From: Peronospora farinosa
Lineage: Eukaryota > Oomycota > Peronosporomycetes > Peronosporales > Peronosporaceae
DNA length: 64,000 bases
Direction: 5' to 3'
NCBI GenBank assembly: GCA_947646735.1
Contig: CANTFK010000949.1
Location: 89,200 to 153,199, forward strand
Shown here: positions 10,907 through 22,354 of the stretch, in pieces
Layout of the letters: each line of letters opens with the position of its first letter
Position numbering within the stretch: the first letter of the stretch is position 1
Notes under the pieces: generated by a model
Seen by the model: the letters and a program-made list of their open reading frames with translations, nothing else
Told to the model about the DNA's origin: nothing
Databases searched by the model: none
Position numbers and translations under genes: made by a program

Positions 10907-11149
10907 CGCTCTGCCCTCATCACCACGCTAGGGTGATGGCAATAGCGTACTCTAATCTTAGTCAACAATGAGAGACAAGTCTTCATCCACACCATAGTGG
11001 GATGGACCAGTGTTCTCTGCTGACAAGCTGACAATAGATGCCGGGGCTGTCACAGAGACACTTAGCGACAACTGCGAGCTATCGCGGCGCGTACGTTTCG
11101 GTGGTATCATCTCTCTAATCGGTGTTTTACAAATAAGTAAAAACGCCTT

Positions 11150-11163
11150 AAAGAGGGGGATGG
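11150..11163 (+). other. Polypurine tract of A0
   Basis: AAAGAGGGGGATGG lies directly before the LTR start TGTAACGGGC, where plus-strand priming occurs in LTR retrotransposons. It confirms the plus orientation of A0. Confidence 0.7.
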
Positions 11164-11764
11164 TGTAACGGGCTAAAAGTTACACGTCTCGTTAAGTATT
11201 AAATACTTAAGGGGCAGGCCTAAATGGGTACGAGGTACCTTAGGCCTGCCACTTGGGTGTGGCACATCAATGTGACCCACCCTCATGAATGTGATATTCA
11301 TAGATGGATTCACACTCAACGAGGATTACGCCAGTTGGGACTGGGCGTCATCAAATAGACGTCACCAGCGAGCACATATATATTTTGAGCTCGGACGTAA
11401 GGATACGCTTCGCTTCTAAAGAGACGCGTATTCAATTTTTGCATAATTAACTGATCAGTAGTTAGAGTTATGTTTAGTTAAAACCTATTGAACATAAGTC
11501 AGTCTTAAATTTACTATTACCTTCGACTGCGCACGAGAAGCTTAATAAGCTTCTGCGTGACGTTAGTGAGGCACTCGTTAGTTTTTCGTTGCGCGGATCG
11601 CTCTAAGAGTCCGACAGCAGCTTGGGTTGGCGCTTTAAGCGGCCGCCCAACGCAACCACCACCTCACGCGGAGGTAAGACGGTATAACCGCTTCTGCGCG
11701 ATGCTTGAAGGTGTGCCCGCGTAGTACGTGGCAGCTTTTTTACGAAGCGCTCGTCTACAATACA
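11164..11764 (+). repeat. 3' LTR of A0 (end uncertain)
   Basis: The LTR starts with TGTAACGGGC right after the polypurine tract. No clean CCCGTTACA end is visible. The best candidate end is the ACAATACA at 11757-11764, giving about 600 bp. The sequence does not closely match the 332-bp A1 LTR beyond the terminal bases. Confidence 0.5.
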
Positions 11765-11780
11765 GGTATTCTAGCGGAGT

Positions 11781-12250
11781 TTAGTCTAATCGCTTCTTCG
11801 CGTGGTACTTTGTGTCTTCAGACAGCCAAATCTGTATCTGCCATATTAAATCATAAAACTTACCAGCAGTAGCTTTCACGAATAACTCGTCGATCGGCTT
11901 AGCTGGCTGTACCAGCTCCGCGGCAGCAATGTAAGTATATCGCCAAAAGAGAACACTTATCTGCATCCGGAGCTTATCACTTAAGAGCGCAAAGTTGACC
12001 TTACTAATCCAGATCCTTGCTCGATCTTCATCATTCTTTCGTTTCGTAAATTCTCTCATATCCACCAATGCCGACATTAAAATTTAATGAGTAGCAATAT
12101 CATCACTAGCCGTAGATGCCGCCAATGGTCGCCTTAGATCTTCCGGTTCCAGATTTTTTAATTCATCATTGTTGAATCGATTATGACGCGATCCTGCGAT
12201 TCTATTTTCACATGCGAGATGCATATTATTAAAATTTCCATGGTTGCAGA
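11781..12250 (-). pseudogene. Gag relic of another gypsy family
   Basis: The minus strand reads, from about 12240 down, ENRIAGSRHNRFNNDELK and then, in the 98-codon frame at 11781-12077, FTKRKNDEDRARIWISKV and KYHAKKRLD. The 'F.G.NDEDRAR.WISKVKSAF' start and the 'YYHA.KR.DE' end are familiar from a Phytophthora gag family different from families A and B here. Only the capsid N-terminal part is left. No protease or LTR can be attached to it. Confidence 0.5.
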
Positions 12251-13319
12251 TCGACGAGCAATGAATGGGTCTTGATGATGCTGTTCATAATTTTACATAT
12301 CTGCCTTGAGTAGGAGTGCAGCTGACCTAATTCAGTCGCATTCACGTCCTATGCCGTAGGCATAATCGTTAATCTTGCTTTCATTCTCAATCGATATCAT
12401 TCGTTTACGTATGTGTGCTGCACCAGCCGGTCCGAGTGACATCCGCTGGATGTAAATCAAATTGTCAGAATTCATAATTAATTATGCTGACGTGTACAGT
12501 TATGATCCAGTATGATAATCATTCGGTATATATCAGCGATCTGTACATCGCTTGAAACGGTTAATCTTACTTTTTAGTGAGCAGAAATAGATTCGTAAAC
12601 ATCGATGACCCTGCCTGGATCACAAAATCGAGATCGCAATCCAGCAGTACGTGCGCATCAAAAGCTTTAGCAGCGTGAAATCCAGCATTTTGCAGTCACT
12701 ACATAATACGACGGATTGTTTACAACTTGTTCGAAGTCAGAAGAGTTGTTGATAATGGTCCTCGTAGTGATAAAAGCAGCTTCGGCTTTAAAATCTTCAT
12801 AGTTGGACCACTTTATAGCAACTCTTTATCGCTTTCCAATTAACACCATGGAGCTAATTAAGACGTCACCCATCCGTCTTCGCTTCATGATACGCTTGGT
12901 ATTATCGTGATTCGATTCAGGCGCTTTCATCTTCACTCGTGAGGGCTTCATATTCCATTGTTTCGACTTCTTTGGGGTGTTTTTATATAAATTCTCTCGG
13001 TTTTTTCAAGAAAATTATTCATTTGGTGGATCACTTTGCAAAAACGGGGGCCGACGAAGAAACCTGGGACGTGTTATTGAGGTTCCTCCTACAGATCAAA
13101 ACATCGATATTCGTCTTGTCATCCAGGCATCTCTTAAAACTCTTATGATCGGGAATTCTTTATCCAATGCGTTTACGGCTATTCTCTTTCGCTGACGCTT
13201 CCGTTCTAAATTCAATCTTAAATTTTACATATTCTATTAGGAACTCACAGTGAAATTCCTAGTCGCCAGAAGATCCGGGCACGCGGACCATTGTGGTGAA
13301 GTAAGGCTCACAAAATTGC
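12251..13319. other. No gene seen; ends in a family-B polypurine-like sequence
   Basis: There are only short frames without recognisable motifs. The last 30 bp before 13320 (TTGTGGTGAAGTAAGGC, then about 13 bp) resemble the sequence in front of the family-B LTRs at 49246 and 62482. The segment is therefore probably the worn 3' end of a plus-strand family-B element. Confidence 0.4.
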
Positions 13320-13900
13320 TGATGTGATCCCGACTCTCCACTGGCACCCTGGCTAACGACTAATGAAGGAGGTACCCAATTACTTGTACGAATACGTCCT
13401 CAACTTCTGTACTCGTCATTTGGGCGGATTTCACTCTTCTCGGTGGACTAAAGTCAATGTTCGACTTAATTGTGGTAGGGGGTTCGATCGCGTGAAAATC
13501 CTCACACGATCGCAGGTTACTTTAGGCGCTCTTGTTGAGTCGACGCGGTGTACTTTAACCGTTGTCTTGACCACCGACTTGCCTTCTGCAAACTAGATCA
13601 CTTCTGACCGCTTAATCTCTGACTACTTGATGTCTTGTGTCGGACTGTGTCTCTTGCTTGCGTGCTGCGTCCGCTCGTACTTGGAGTTCTTGTGGTCCCT
13701 GGCCAAGCAATCCAGGGATTTGACTTGCGTAGTGGTGCAACAGAGGTTCTTAATCTTTTGAGGCCAAAGAACTCCCAGCTCGGAAGGGAAGCCTGCACGA
13801 GGCTTTGAAGTGCATTGAACTCTTTGTTTAGCCAACCAAAACCCAAAAAATACGACTACGACTGCATCGCAGGTTTGGCTGCCACTATAAAAATCTCTCA
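13320..13900 (+). repeat. Truncated family-B LTR
   Basis: The segment starts TGATGTGATCCCGACTCTCC, identical to the first 20 bp of the LTR at 49246. Collinear patches follow: CACTCTTCTCGGT, GATCGCGTGAAAATCCTCAC, GGTCCCTGGCCAAGCAATCC, then GAGGCCAAAGAACTCC. Similarity fades near 13900, so it is shorter than the roughly 980-bp B1 LTR. It is old and diverged. Confidence 0.75.
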
Positions 13901-15284
13901 GCACTAAATCGTCTTACACAGCAATTTTTGTTGCGCTTGGTTTCCACCAACCCTGCTTTCCGTGTGCAATATTTGGTATAACGAGTCGTTCCAGAGTCTG
14001 GAGAGACCAAAGCGCATATCACTGCAATTCCACATTGCATTGCACGAGCTACGATATTTTTGGAAGTTTTCTACAGTATGATGGAGGCGATAGATAGTTT
14101 GTAGTGAAGGAAAGGAGCTAAAAGTAGTTCGTCTGAAGAAAATAAATTTTAAAGCACATTAGTATGTATGATAAGAAATTTGCTGGGTCTTCTTTACAAA
14201 ATGGTCAGCTATATACTTCTAATGACGTATCAACACGTCTACCACGGCAGATCTGGAGAGAAAGAGAGGACGCAGTGCTGCTCTACATAGTAGACTCGAC
14301 GGTTGTTTAGGAGCCGCCCCAGGCGATAGTAAAAATTTGGCTTTGTACAAAACTGTTGCAAGCTAGTAGAGATGACTCTAGAACGTGTCATATTACCAGA
14401 TATGGGCTACGAGCTCATGCTGAAGGATGTTCACGTGCAATGTAAATCGAAGCTCGAGCACATCTGCATGGGGACGCTAAAACAGGTAAATATTCTACAG
14501 TTTCGATTCCAGATCAACTCTTTACATGGCAAACTGGTTTTATCACACGCGAGAGTTTACGCTCAGCTCTTATTCACGACATCTTTTTGCAGCACATTTA
14601 CGATGTAAAAAGCACGGCACCCGTAGCTGCTCCGCAACATCCCAGTCATACATAAAAACATTGATGCTTAGAATTTACTTGGGGTGTAAGCGCAAAGATA
14701 CCTTTTCGATGTGTAAGACGGCTACGAAAATGTGCGCGAATGTGACAAGGTCGAATCCTACATCATTGTAGGATGTCGTTTGCGATGCAGGTATTGACGA
14801 TGTCTATCACTATATCGAGTCAACTTTACTCGAGGGTAGGAGGCCGTACCTGTCAAATTTGCGGCACAAATAAAGAGGATGTACGCGAAACGCAGTAGGC
14901 AAGATGGAGTAACTTAGTAGTGTAGTACTTGGTTAATAGTTAATGGCTCCAGACGTGACCTAGTCGATTAAGCAGACTTCCTAAGCGTCCCAATGCGCAA
15001 AGCAGGCGGCTGTTACTGTCTGATGTCTATGCTAAGCATTCTTTCTCATTATTTGAACTATCATCGGAGTAATGACTGCGCGGAGATGAAAGAAGTGACA
15101 AAGTGGACGATGGGGATGCCGTTGAATCGAAAAGACGCTTGTAAATGGATCCACAAAGCACCAGCACTGTAATTGCATATAAAACAGCATGTTAGCATCG
15201 CATTTTACATACACAAATGCGATGTCTAGTTACCTTTTGTTGATGTTAGTCCGATCGGCTTTTTTCCATAGAGTGCTGTTGAGT
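13901..15284. other. Intergenic, no feature recognised
   Basis: There are short frames only, none with a convincing motif or codon pattern. The last few hundred bases are the 3' flank of the kelch gene. Confidence 0.5.
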
Positions 15285-16769
15285 TCAAAATTTCAATAAA
15301 GATGAATGAGTACTTTGGCCGGGATAATAAATGAGTCTAGTAAGGAACATACTTGATTCCTCTACCACCTCATGGTGAAGTGCAGAGTGACCACACACGC
15401 AGCCGCAAAGGTCTGCTCGAGTCAGCTCGTCGTCATCCTGCGGGCACGGTTCCATCTTCTGCATTCGGTAAACACAGCATCTGCCTGGTCGGCAAAGCTT
15501 GCACTTTCCCCGAAGTCCTCCCTCCAGATCGCGTTTGAAAATTACATGATCAATGATATCCTGTGGAACACCCTTAAATGTTGTTGTCGCCATCACCGTG
15601 TTCAAATTCGCTCGAACGTAGTCAGCACAGATTTCCAGCAGCGACGGCGGTGTAAGCGCTCCAATGTCGATCGAGTACAAATCCTGCAGTCTATCCGTGC
15701 CATCGTATCCTCCTAGCAAGTACATTTTGCTACCCACGACCACAGCTCGGTGGAAGGTTCGGCTGCTCGGGACGCTTCCAGTAGTACAAACCTCGCTCCA
15801 CGTGTTGGTCACCAAATCGAGACGTTGCAGGTCATTAAAACGACTGTGGGTCTTGTCTACTCCTCCAAAGACAAACATATTGTCTCCAAAAATCACAGCC
15901 GTGTGGCGGTATCGGTGTGGTGGGCTGATGCCGGACGACTCCATCTTTCTCCACTTGTTCGTAACGAAGCTGTACTCGTACAGATCATTGAGGGTCTCAC
16001 GCCCATCCCATCCTCCAAAAATAATCAGTCGGTTGGTCTCAGTATGTACGACGCCGCTGTGTCCGAATCGCCTGGATGGGATAGCACCAGAAGTCTCTAA
16101 TTGCATCCAGCGCTGGGCTTGAATGTCATACCCACAAAGGTCATTAAACCGACTTGAGCCATTATAACCACCAAAGATATAGATACTGGACGAGTGCAGC
16201 ACCATAATGTGGTCGGTGCGGGCTTCAGGCCGGTTCTCCGCTACACTGGGCATCTGACTCCATCGCTGATCATCAAAGCTGAAGTAATACAGATCGTTAA
16301 AGTAATTGCCGTCGCGGCCGTCATATCCGCCAAAGATAAACATGTCACTCGCATGGACAACACCAAGTGCACCAGAACGTCTCGGTGGGAGCACCCCATG
16401 CGTCTGCACTTGTGACCACATGCCCGATCCGACATCCAACTGGTACAGATCATGTTGTCGACGTCTGCGATCTGTACCACCAAAGACATACACTTTATTA
16501 TCTACACCATATCAAGATTCCATACATTAATATTCGACTTATCCATGATAAACTCATCCCATCTTCTATTTTCTCAATAGCTGCTTACCTTGGCTGGTGA
16601 CTGTGTGACCTGTGCGCGGACTATAGACGTCTCCATGCGGGTAAAGCTTCTCCCAGGAGCGCACTTCAAGACGACTGCCTGTACTAGTGCTACCATATGT
16701 CGTCGTATTGACTTCCTTCATGTCAATACAATCTTCTCTCTTGGCAATATTCACGGAAGTAATCGCCAT
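15285..16769 (-). CDS. Kelch-repeat beta-propeller protein, two exons
   Basis: Exon 1 is 16589-16769 (ATG at 16769) and exon 2 is 15285-16501. The 87-bp intron (16502-16588) has a GTAAGC donor and a TAG acceptor. Joining restores one frame of 465 residues, through ...VTSQ-D-NKVYVFGG. At least five kelch units are visible, each with a hydrophobic run and Gly-Gly followed by the Tyr...Trp spacing: VYVFGGTDRR, MFIFGGYDGRDG, IYIFGGYNGSS, LIIFGGWDGRE, MFVFGGVDK and MYLLGGYDGTD. They should form a beta-propeller for protein binding. The C-terminal 110 residues are not kelch. They are Cys-rich (GKCKLCRPGRCC and LCGCVCGHSALHH) and could bind metal; I do not recognise that domain. There is no signal peptide or membrane segment. 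The partner and pathway cannot be told from sequence. Confidence 0.9.
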
Positions 16770-18996
16770 ACTTGATCAGGTAAACTCTGTCGATAAGATA
16801 CAACCCACTTAGTCGGGTGTTGAGCAAGTCTACGCAGCTCTCGCTATTCGTAGAATGCCTAGACAGATCACAAGCTTCTTTAATCAACAGCGGGGAGTTT
16901 CTCGGCCCGTTACTTTTAGCTTGAAGCACACTTGGTGTCACCTCGTCGAGTGCGGAGGTCGTTTCTGAGCGTACGCACGAATGCGGAATGCAAGAGTGAA
17001 GGTCACGAAGGTTTCCTTTTTTTTCGAGCCAGATAATCGAGTGCGCACTCGCTGCGATCGTAGAATAGCAAAACTCACACTAAAAGTAACTATGTGTGCG
17101 CTCAGTGCGGTCAAGTTCGTTGCCTTAGCTTTGGGTTTTTCTTTCCGTGTTTTCAAGCTGACCAGTTGGCTCCACTATGCCCTCGACTTGAAGTGGTCGT
17201 GTCTCTTCGTTTAGGTGATGTGTGCACACCTCTTTTTGAAAACTTTTCGATCACGTCTGTGACGTGTGTATACAAGCAGATTGTAAGAAAGTCAATCTAG
17301 CTTTGCGTTGCTGGGACGGACGAATGCTGCGATGCTGCGAGACGTCTGGACGCATTGCCGCTTGGTAGCAGCCAGTAAGAGGATCATTTAGTCTGTGCAC
17401 GTTCAGATGATAAAAACCGCCGGCAACGGTAACATAACGGCTTGGTATAAATTTAGCTCTGATTGGTCACGTGATCTACTGACAAGCCTAAACACATAGT
17501 CAGTGAAGAATAGTTGCTTCAGTTTAGGGAACGTTACGCGGCTTTAGTCGAGAAACGGCTCCCGGACTCAGACGGCTTGCATCAGAACGATATACAAACA
17601 GATGGGCGTAGCTGAATTTACATCAATCCTCAGATTGCCTGTTTTCCCCTAATATCCAATACCTTGCGGACATCTTGTCTTGCTAGTAGGGTCGAGTGCG
17701 GCACTAACAGCTTGCCATTTCAGTACCGCCGCGATTAAAAGGAAAACACATCTAAATTCTTTAGATCATGTACATCCCAATTTAAAGAATCCAAAAACGT
17801 TGCAGTCGTTTGTTCCGACGGCGTATAAGCCAACGATTGTGCTCTCTCTTTCATCGACAGGTTAAAGATATCGTTGTGCCACATTTGATTAGGACGACAA
17901 CAAGTCGAACCTGGGCAAGTCTGTCGACTATTCTACCGGCCAAATCGTACTAACTCTGGGCGTGCGGACGATGACGTATTACTAATACTACGATGTACCT
18001 AGGTACATACAGCACGGCATATTTACGCGAGATGATGCCGCATCATACAGTGAATTAAGTGGTGGCTCGAAAAAGCATGTCTTTTTTGTGTATAACATAC
18101 AAGCCTAATCTCATAGTGGGTCAGACGATCTTATTAGCGACAGCTGGTGCGACCTAGCAGCCGCCTACACATGTGTCAGAGAACATATGCCGTTCTCTAA
18201 CCGAGCACCAGCTAACACAATGCAGTGAGACTGTCATCTCGCATCTGTTATGATTGTTGCAAGTGGTATCTATTTGCAATTGACTGAGGAATTTTTACGA
18301 GATCTTTTACGTCGACAATTACAAAGTGAGTCGTACGCTATGTGAGACAGCGTATCCGCTATGGCACTTAATAACATATGGAAACACGTTGCAGTGTGTG
18401 CAAAGCTTGAAGTGGATTGGTAGGAGTTCATTCACGTCTGCATGTATTTCCTCTAAACGAAAACGGACGAGCGCATAGTAATATACCTCTACAGAGTAAT
18501 AGACATGATTTTATTTTAACAATCTTTTTTCAAAGTCATGCCCAAAAATTTGTTGTAGCCCATGATTTTACTCTGAATAGTGCGCTTTCTTTTTAATTAG
18601 CCGCAAGGACGTTTTGTGTTTAGACAAGGCTCAGAACTCTTAGCTCCATCGTAACCTGTAGCTAAAACATACTATACTATGATGTAGGAAGCTTCATCTA
18701 CAGAAATGGTGTAACACTTAATTAGGACTAGCGAAAGAGCAACTTCATGCTAACCATCTGGTTCTTCTCAAAATTTCTACCAATAAAATCCAGTTTATGA
18801 AAGAAGCCATCCCCTACAAAACGCAAGTGGTGTAAGGCCGACAGCCCCTTCGATAGGCAGTCACAAAAGAACGCCAGGGCACGGAACCGTCTGCGACAAG
18901 GTGAAAGTTTGCAGCAGCCGATAGCACCCTTGCATCGCGATAGGGTAGAAGGAAAACTACAGAACACACACACATACACACACACGTACGAGCAAT
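16770..18996. other. Intergenic; small inverted repeats only
   Basis: I see no gene. There is a 14-bp perfect palindrome TGTACCTAGGTACA at about 17994-18007 and a nested inverted repeat at 18142-18213 (listed separately). A short (AC)n stretch at about 18964-18985 lies just before the small secreted-protein gene. Confidence 0.5.
18142..18213. other. 72-nt nested inverted repeat
   Basis: The outer arms AGCTGGTGC (18142-18150) and GCACCAGCT (18205-18213) are perfect 9-bp complements. Inside lies a perfect 7-bp hairpin, AGAGAAC / GTTCTCT with a 7-nt loop (18178-18198), and the palindrome ACACATGTGT (18167-18176). The size is tRNA-like, but there is no T-arm TTC motif, so it is not called a tRNA. 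It may be a structured RNA or a relic of a small transposon. Confidence 0.4.
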
Positions 18997-19404
18997 ATGA
19001 GGATCCGGACACTTGACGTTTTTTTGGCGACGCTGTACATGATGACGACAACGTTCGTCTCGTCCGACGACATGGCGACCGATAGCAGAGGCGATGGTAA
19101 AGAGACGGTCGCGCAGCTTCTAGCAAATGTACAGGCAGCCGTGGCAGACGATGAAGCGCTTGCCAACATGTTCGATATTACAAATGCGAGTCAGATGAGT
19201 GAGGAGGAGCTTACGAAGGTATTGCAGAACATTTTACCTGTAAGTCTCAGCGATTCCAGTTTAAACTCCTTATCAGACTCAATGGAACCGACGAAGGACG
19301 CGTCAGCAGCGGTTGATACGGTTTCTGGTGCATTGACGGCCTCACTTTCAGTGACTATGGTGGTCTTGATATCTGTAGCTGCACTCTTTGCCTCCCTGTA
19401 GGCT
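18997..19404 (+). CDS. Small secreted protein with GPI-like C-terminal tail
   Basis: A single-exon frame of 134 residues. The N-terminus (MRIRTLDVFLATLYMMTTTFVSS) has the basic start, hydrophobic core and small-residue end of a signal peptide, with cleavage likely near residue 23. The body is acidic and Ser/Asp/Ala-rich, with one N-glycosylation site (NAS, about residue 68). The last 20 or so residues are hydrophobic (VTMVVLISVAALFASL) with no cytosolic tail, preceded by small residues. That is the usual layout of a GPI-anchor signal, although a C-terminal membrane anchor is also possible. There is no RXLR or LFLAK motif and there are no Cys pairs, so it is not a classical oomycete effector by sequence. 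I do not recognise the family. Confidence 0.65.
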
Positions 19405-20950
19405 GCTACTAGTATCACAGATATGGCAAATTTGGGGAAGAGGCTACTAAACTGGTGGTATCAAGGATCATCCCGGGTATTTTATTCATCGACATACAGC
19501 TCATCATAATCAGTAAAGTTTGAGAATTTATATCGCTTGCAAAACTTACTTACCTATTTAAATTTCTCCTTTTTTGGAACTCGCTAAGTGATGAAGCGAT
19601 CGCAACAGAATTAGAATAAAAACATATAATACTTATGGTAACATGAATTATTTTTCTACGCTGCAACATTTTGGTTTGCCTGACTAATACAAAGCTTACG
19701 TGTATTGAAGATTGGCATTACATTGGCCAGTTGATAATAATAAAGTCGAGCTAATTCGCGCAAGCGGGGCAAGTTACCCCCAGACAAAATGCACGTGCTT
19801 ATAATTATCACCGTTAATGCTAGCTCCAACGGAAATCGTTATCGAAAACTGACGTAGAAGAATTCGTAGTCTCGCTTTGAATATTGAATGAGGTAAGCAC
19901 CTCCCACAGGAATTTTAATGCAATTTCTCTGTTTCCTCTGGACACAAATCCAAAGCTTGGATCAAGGTGTCGAAGCCGACGAGGCGTGGTAGATCCAGCT
20001 GTCCACGTCTGGCATATATCTTATAAGGTCTATGCAAGATTGACACTGAGAATTTTCATACTCAAGTGGAATATGCCATACCTCTCTCTCTACCCAGAAA
20101 TATCATAACAAGGAGGAATTTGTTAAAAACGAAGTACCATTTCGTCCTGTCCTCTTTGCTTAACGCAATCAGTTTGCACTTATCACGAGTCTACACAGCG
20201 CATCCAATGTATAAGAATTTGATGCTAAATGTGCAGGGTTGACATCTCAACAGTTTTCAAATCTACAAATTGCAAAAACCGCTGTAGTACAGTAGTATTA
20301 TCTTTGAATGGATTAGTCATTCAGAAATTAACGTTTCATACCAAAAAAAATATTGAGGCGAATAGATTTTTTAAAAACAATTACTGTTTCAGATGCATCA
20401 AGAAATATCTATTTTATAACAAGAACTTCCTTAAATACTAATAAAAAACACAATTTATCAAAATATTGTTTTTATTTAGTAAAAATTATAACTTTAGCGA
20501 TAACTAGATACATGTTGATATACCATTTACGACAGAAAGACTTGCCTAACCGTGATACCCTTAGGACCAAAAGCATCTAGCAGTGTCGACAAGTTATCAG
20601 TAAATGAAGTATTACTATAGGCCGGTAAGTTGTAGAATTTAGTCAAACTTTACCAATAAAGTGTCTATTGTAGCGCTCATCTTTTGTTTTACTTAAGTAT
20701 CACTTATCAAATCGACACTATCTGAAAAAAATCAACTTGATTACGGAAACCAACGTTCAATAAATATCCCGTCTGTCTTTTATCGTCTCTGTTCCACCAT
20801 GACAGATGGACGATTACAAAAAAAGGTACCTAATAAAATACGCTCAAGTTGTATAAATTTTGAATACTTTCTAATTTAGTACGTCAAGTCATAACTTGAT
20901 GCCTATCCTTTCACAATTTACCGTAATATTGCGTCAATTGCATCTAAAAA
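19405..20950. other. Intergenic, AT-rich, no gene seen
   Basis: The AT-rich part at about 20230-20900 is rich in A/T runs and short frames. It forms the 3' flanks of the genes on either side. Nothing beyond that could be supported. Confidence 0.5.
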
Positions 20951-22354
20951 CTACTCGGTATTTCCAAAATTCTCATGGCATCGACGACAGATGACAACAC
21001 TTGTAGTCGGACCACTAAAGGTTTCAACATTTTCTTTTGACCAGCACGAAGCACAGGCACGATACATACAAATTTCGCAACGTTTGGATCGACGTGTTGG
21101 AGCATTTAGTAATTTCATCCGAAGTCGTTTCGTACACGCGATGCATCTTGAATTCTTTGCTTCTTCATTGTCACGATAATCTTGACCCGATCGACTACTA
21201 AAACTACCATGTTGACTGAATCGACTTGCTTGATGCTGTCGTTGTAGTACGAGATCTGGAAGACGATGAAGACTTTTTGCAATTGTCAGTAATCGTGATC
21301 GCACAATGTCCGAGTCGGCCCATCCATCTGGAATTGTTTTTGAAGCTGTAAATGTTGCATGAAAACTGACACGAGAACGAGGACCACGACATCCGACAGT
21401 TGGAGGCACAGCTTCGACCAAATATGTTGCAGTGATGCCGTGCAATTGGACAACTCGCTCTTTCTTCATTTTGCCAGCCGTCAGCTCGTTTTCAGGCATT
21501 GAACTGATTACGATTGTAAATCCCGTAGAATCGTCAATATTTACTGATGTTGTTGTTGAAGAGATAGTCGACTCATTGGTCGTAAAGGGACTGGACGGTG
21601 TGACTGCACGAGATTGAAAATGTTCAAGAAAACACCACTCTTCATTTCGTGCAAAGCTTCGCGAGCGAGCAAAACAGGCCGTTCGTACTGCTGTATGGTC
21701 TTCTCCATCCAAATGAAAGTCCTCCCGTGATTTATCTTTACTTTCATCGTCCGAGTCGTTCCCGAAACCTCGAGGTTGTACCTCATGAACAATGGATCCG
21801 TAGATAAATTGATCGCCATGAAAATCGCGAGCGACGGCATTGTACTCACTTTCCGTTCGAGGACGAAGCAGTGGTTCAATATCACATGGTTCACAAGCGA
21901 CTTCTCCCGTTGTTAAGACCTCGAAATCCTCCCCCATTCGTCGGGAAAGCATTGCAAAACCTGAAATGTCTTTGCAATCCCACATCACGGAAGGTACACG
22001 GAGCAATCTTCCTTTTCGGCTTGCGAGATTAGCTTGACACGCACGATGAATCAACTCAGTGTCGGAGACTTGCACTTTTCGTGATGTGGGCACATATCCG
22101 TCAGATTTGATACCGTGCCATGATGACATGGCTGGTGATGGTCTATCTACAGGAACTGTTCGGGTCGAGCTGGTTAACTGCGTTCGACGTCGAGATGAAG
22201 ATCCCATGAGATCCATATACCGACAAGTTTCGCCAAGGTCTCCTAGAATTTCTTGGGTTTGATCTCGAAAGTTTGAATCACGAGTATCAATAGATCCATT
22301 GTTCATAGTTGACCGTTTTCGGTTCAACAAAAACGAGTGGAGCTGCTGAGGCAT
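20951..22354 (-). CDS. FYVE-like zinc-finger protein (467 aa)
   Basis: A single frame from an ATG at 22354. The N-terminal 380 residues resemble the START-like module found in front of FYVE domains in many oomycete proteins, with CFARSRSFARNEEWCFLEHF and later RSRLLTIAKSLHRLPDLV. The C-terminal domain (about residues 404-462) has four CxxC pairs: CIAC, CEIC, CASC and CRRC. They are spaced as in FYVE fingers, which coordinate two zinc ions and read PI3P on endosomes. The canonical basic R(R/K)HHCR patch is replaced by RACASCW, so PI3P binding is uncertain. It is a paralogue of the next gene on the same strand, about 1 kb away, which shares the same order of motifs (EEWCFLEHF versus EQWCYLEYF). 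No membrane segment is seen. Confidence 0.88.
   Translation of the reverse strand: MPQQLHSFLLNRKRSTMNNGSIDTRDSNFRDQTQEILGDLGETCRYMDLMGSSSRRRTQLTSSTRTVPVDRPSPAMSSWHGIKSDGYVPTSRKVQVSDTELIHRACQANLASRKGRLLRVPSVMWDCKDISGFAMLSRRMGEDFEVLTTGEVACEPCDIEPLLRPRTESEYNAVARDFHGDQFIYGSIVHEVQPRGFGNDSDDESKDKSREDFHLDGEDHTAVRTACFARSRSFARNEEWCFLEHFQSRAVTPSSPFTTNESTISSTTTSVNIDDSTGFTIVISSMPENELTAGKMKKERVVQLHGITATYLVEAVPPTVGCRGPRSRVSFHATFTASKTIPDGWADSDIVRSRLLTIAKSLHRLPDLVLQRQHQASRFSQHGSFSSRSGQDYRDNEEAKNSRCIACTKRLRMKLLNAPTRRSKRCEICMYRACASCWSKENVETFSGPTTSVVICRRCHENFGNTE

Noticed and set aside
18142..18213. tRNA gene
   Set aside because: Size and stems are tempting, but there is no T-loop TTC motif, no proper D-arm, and the inner stem is 7 bp long.
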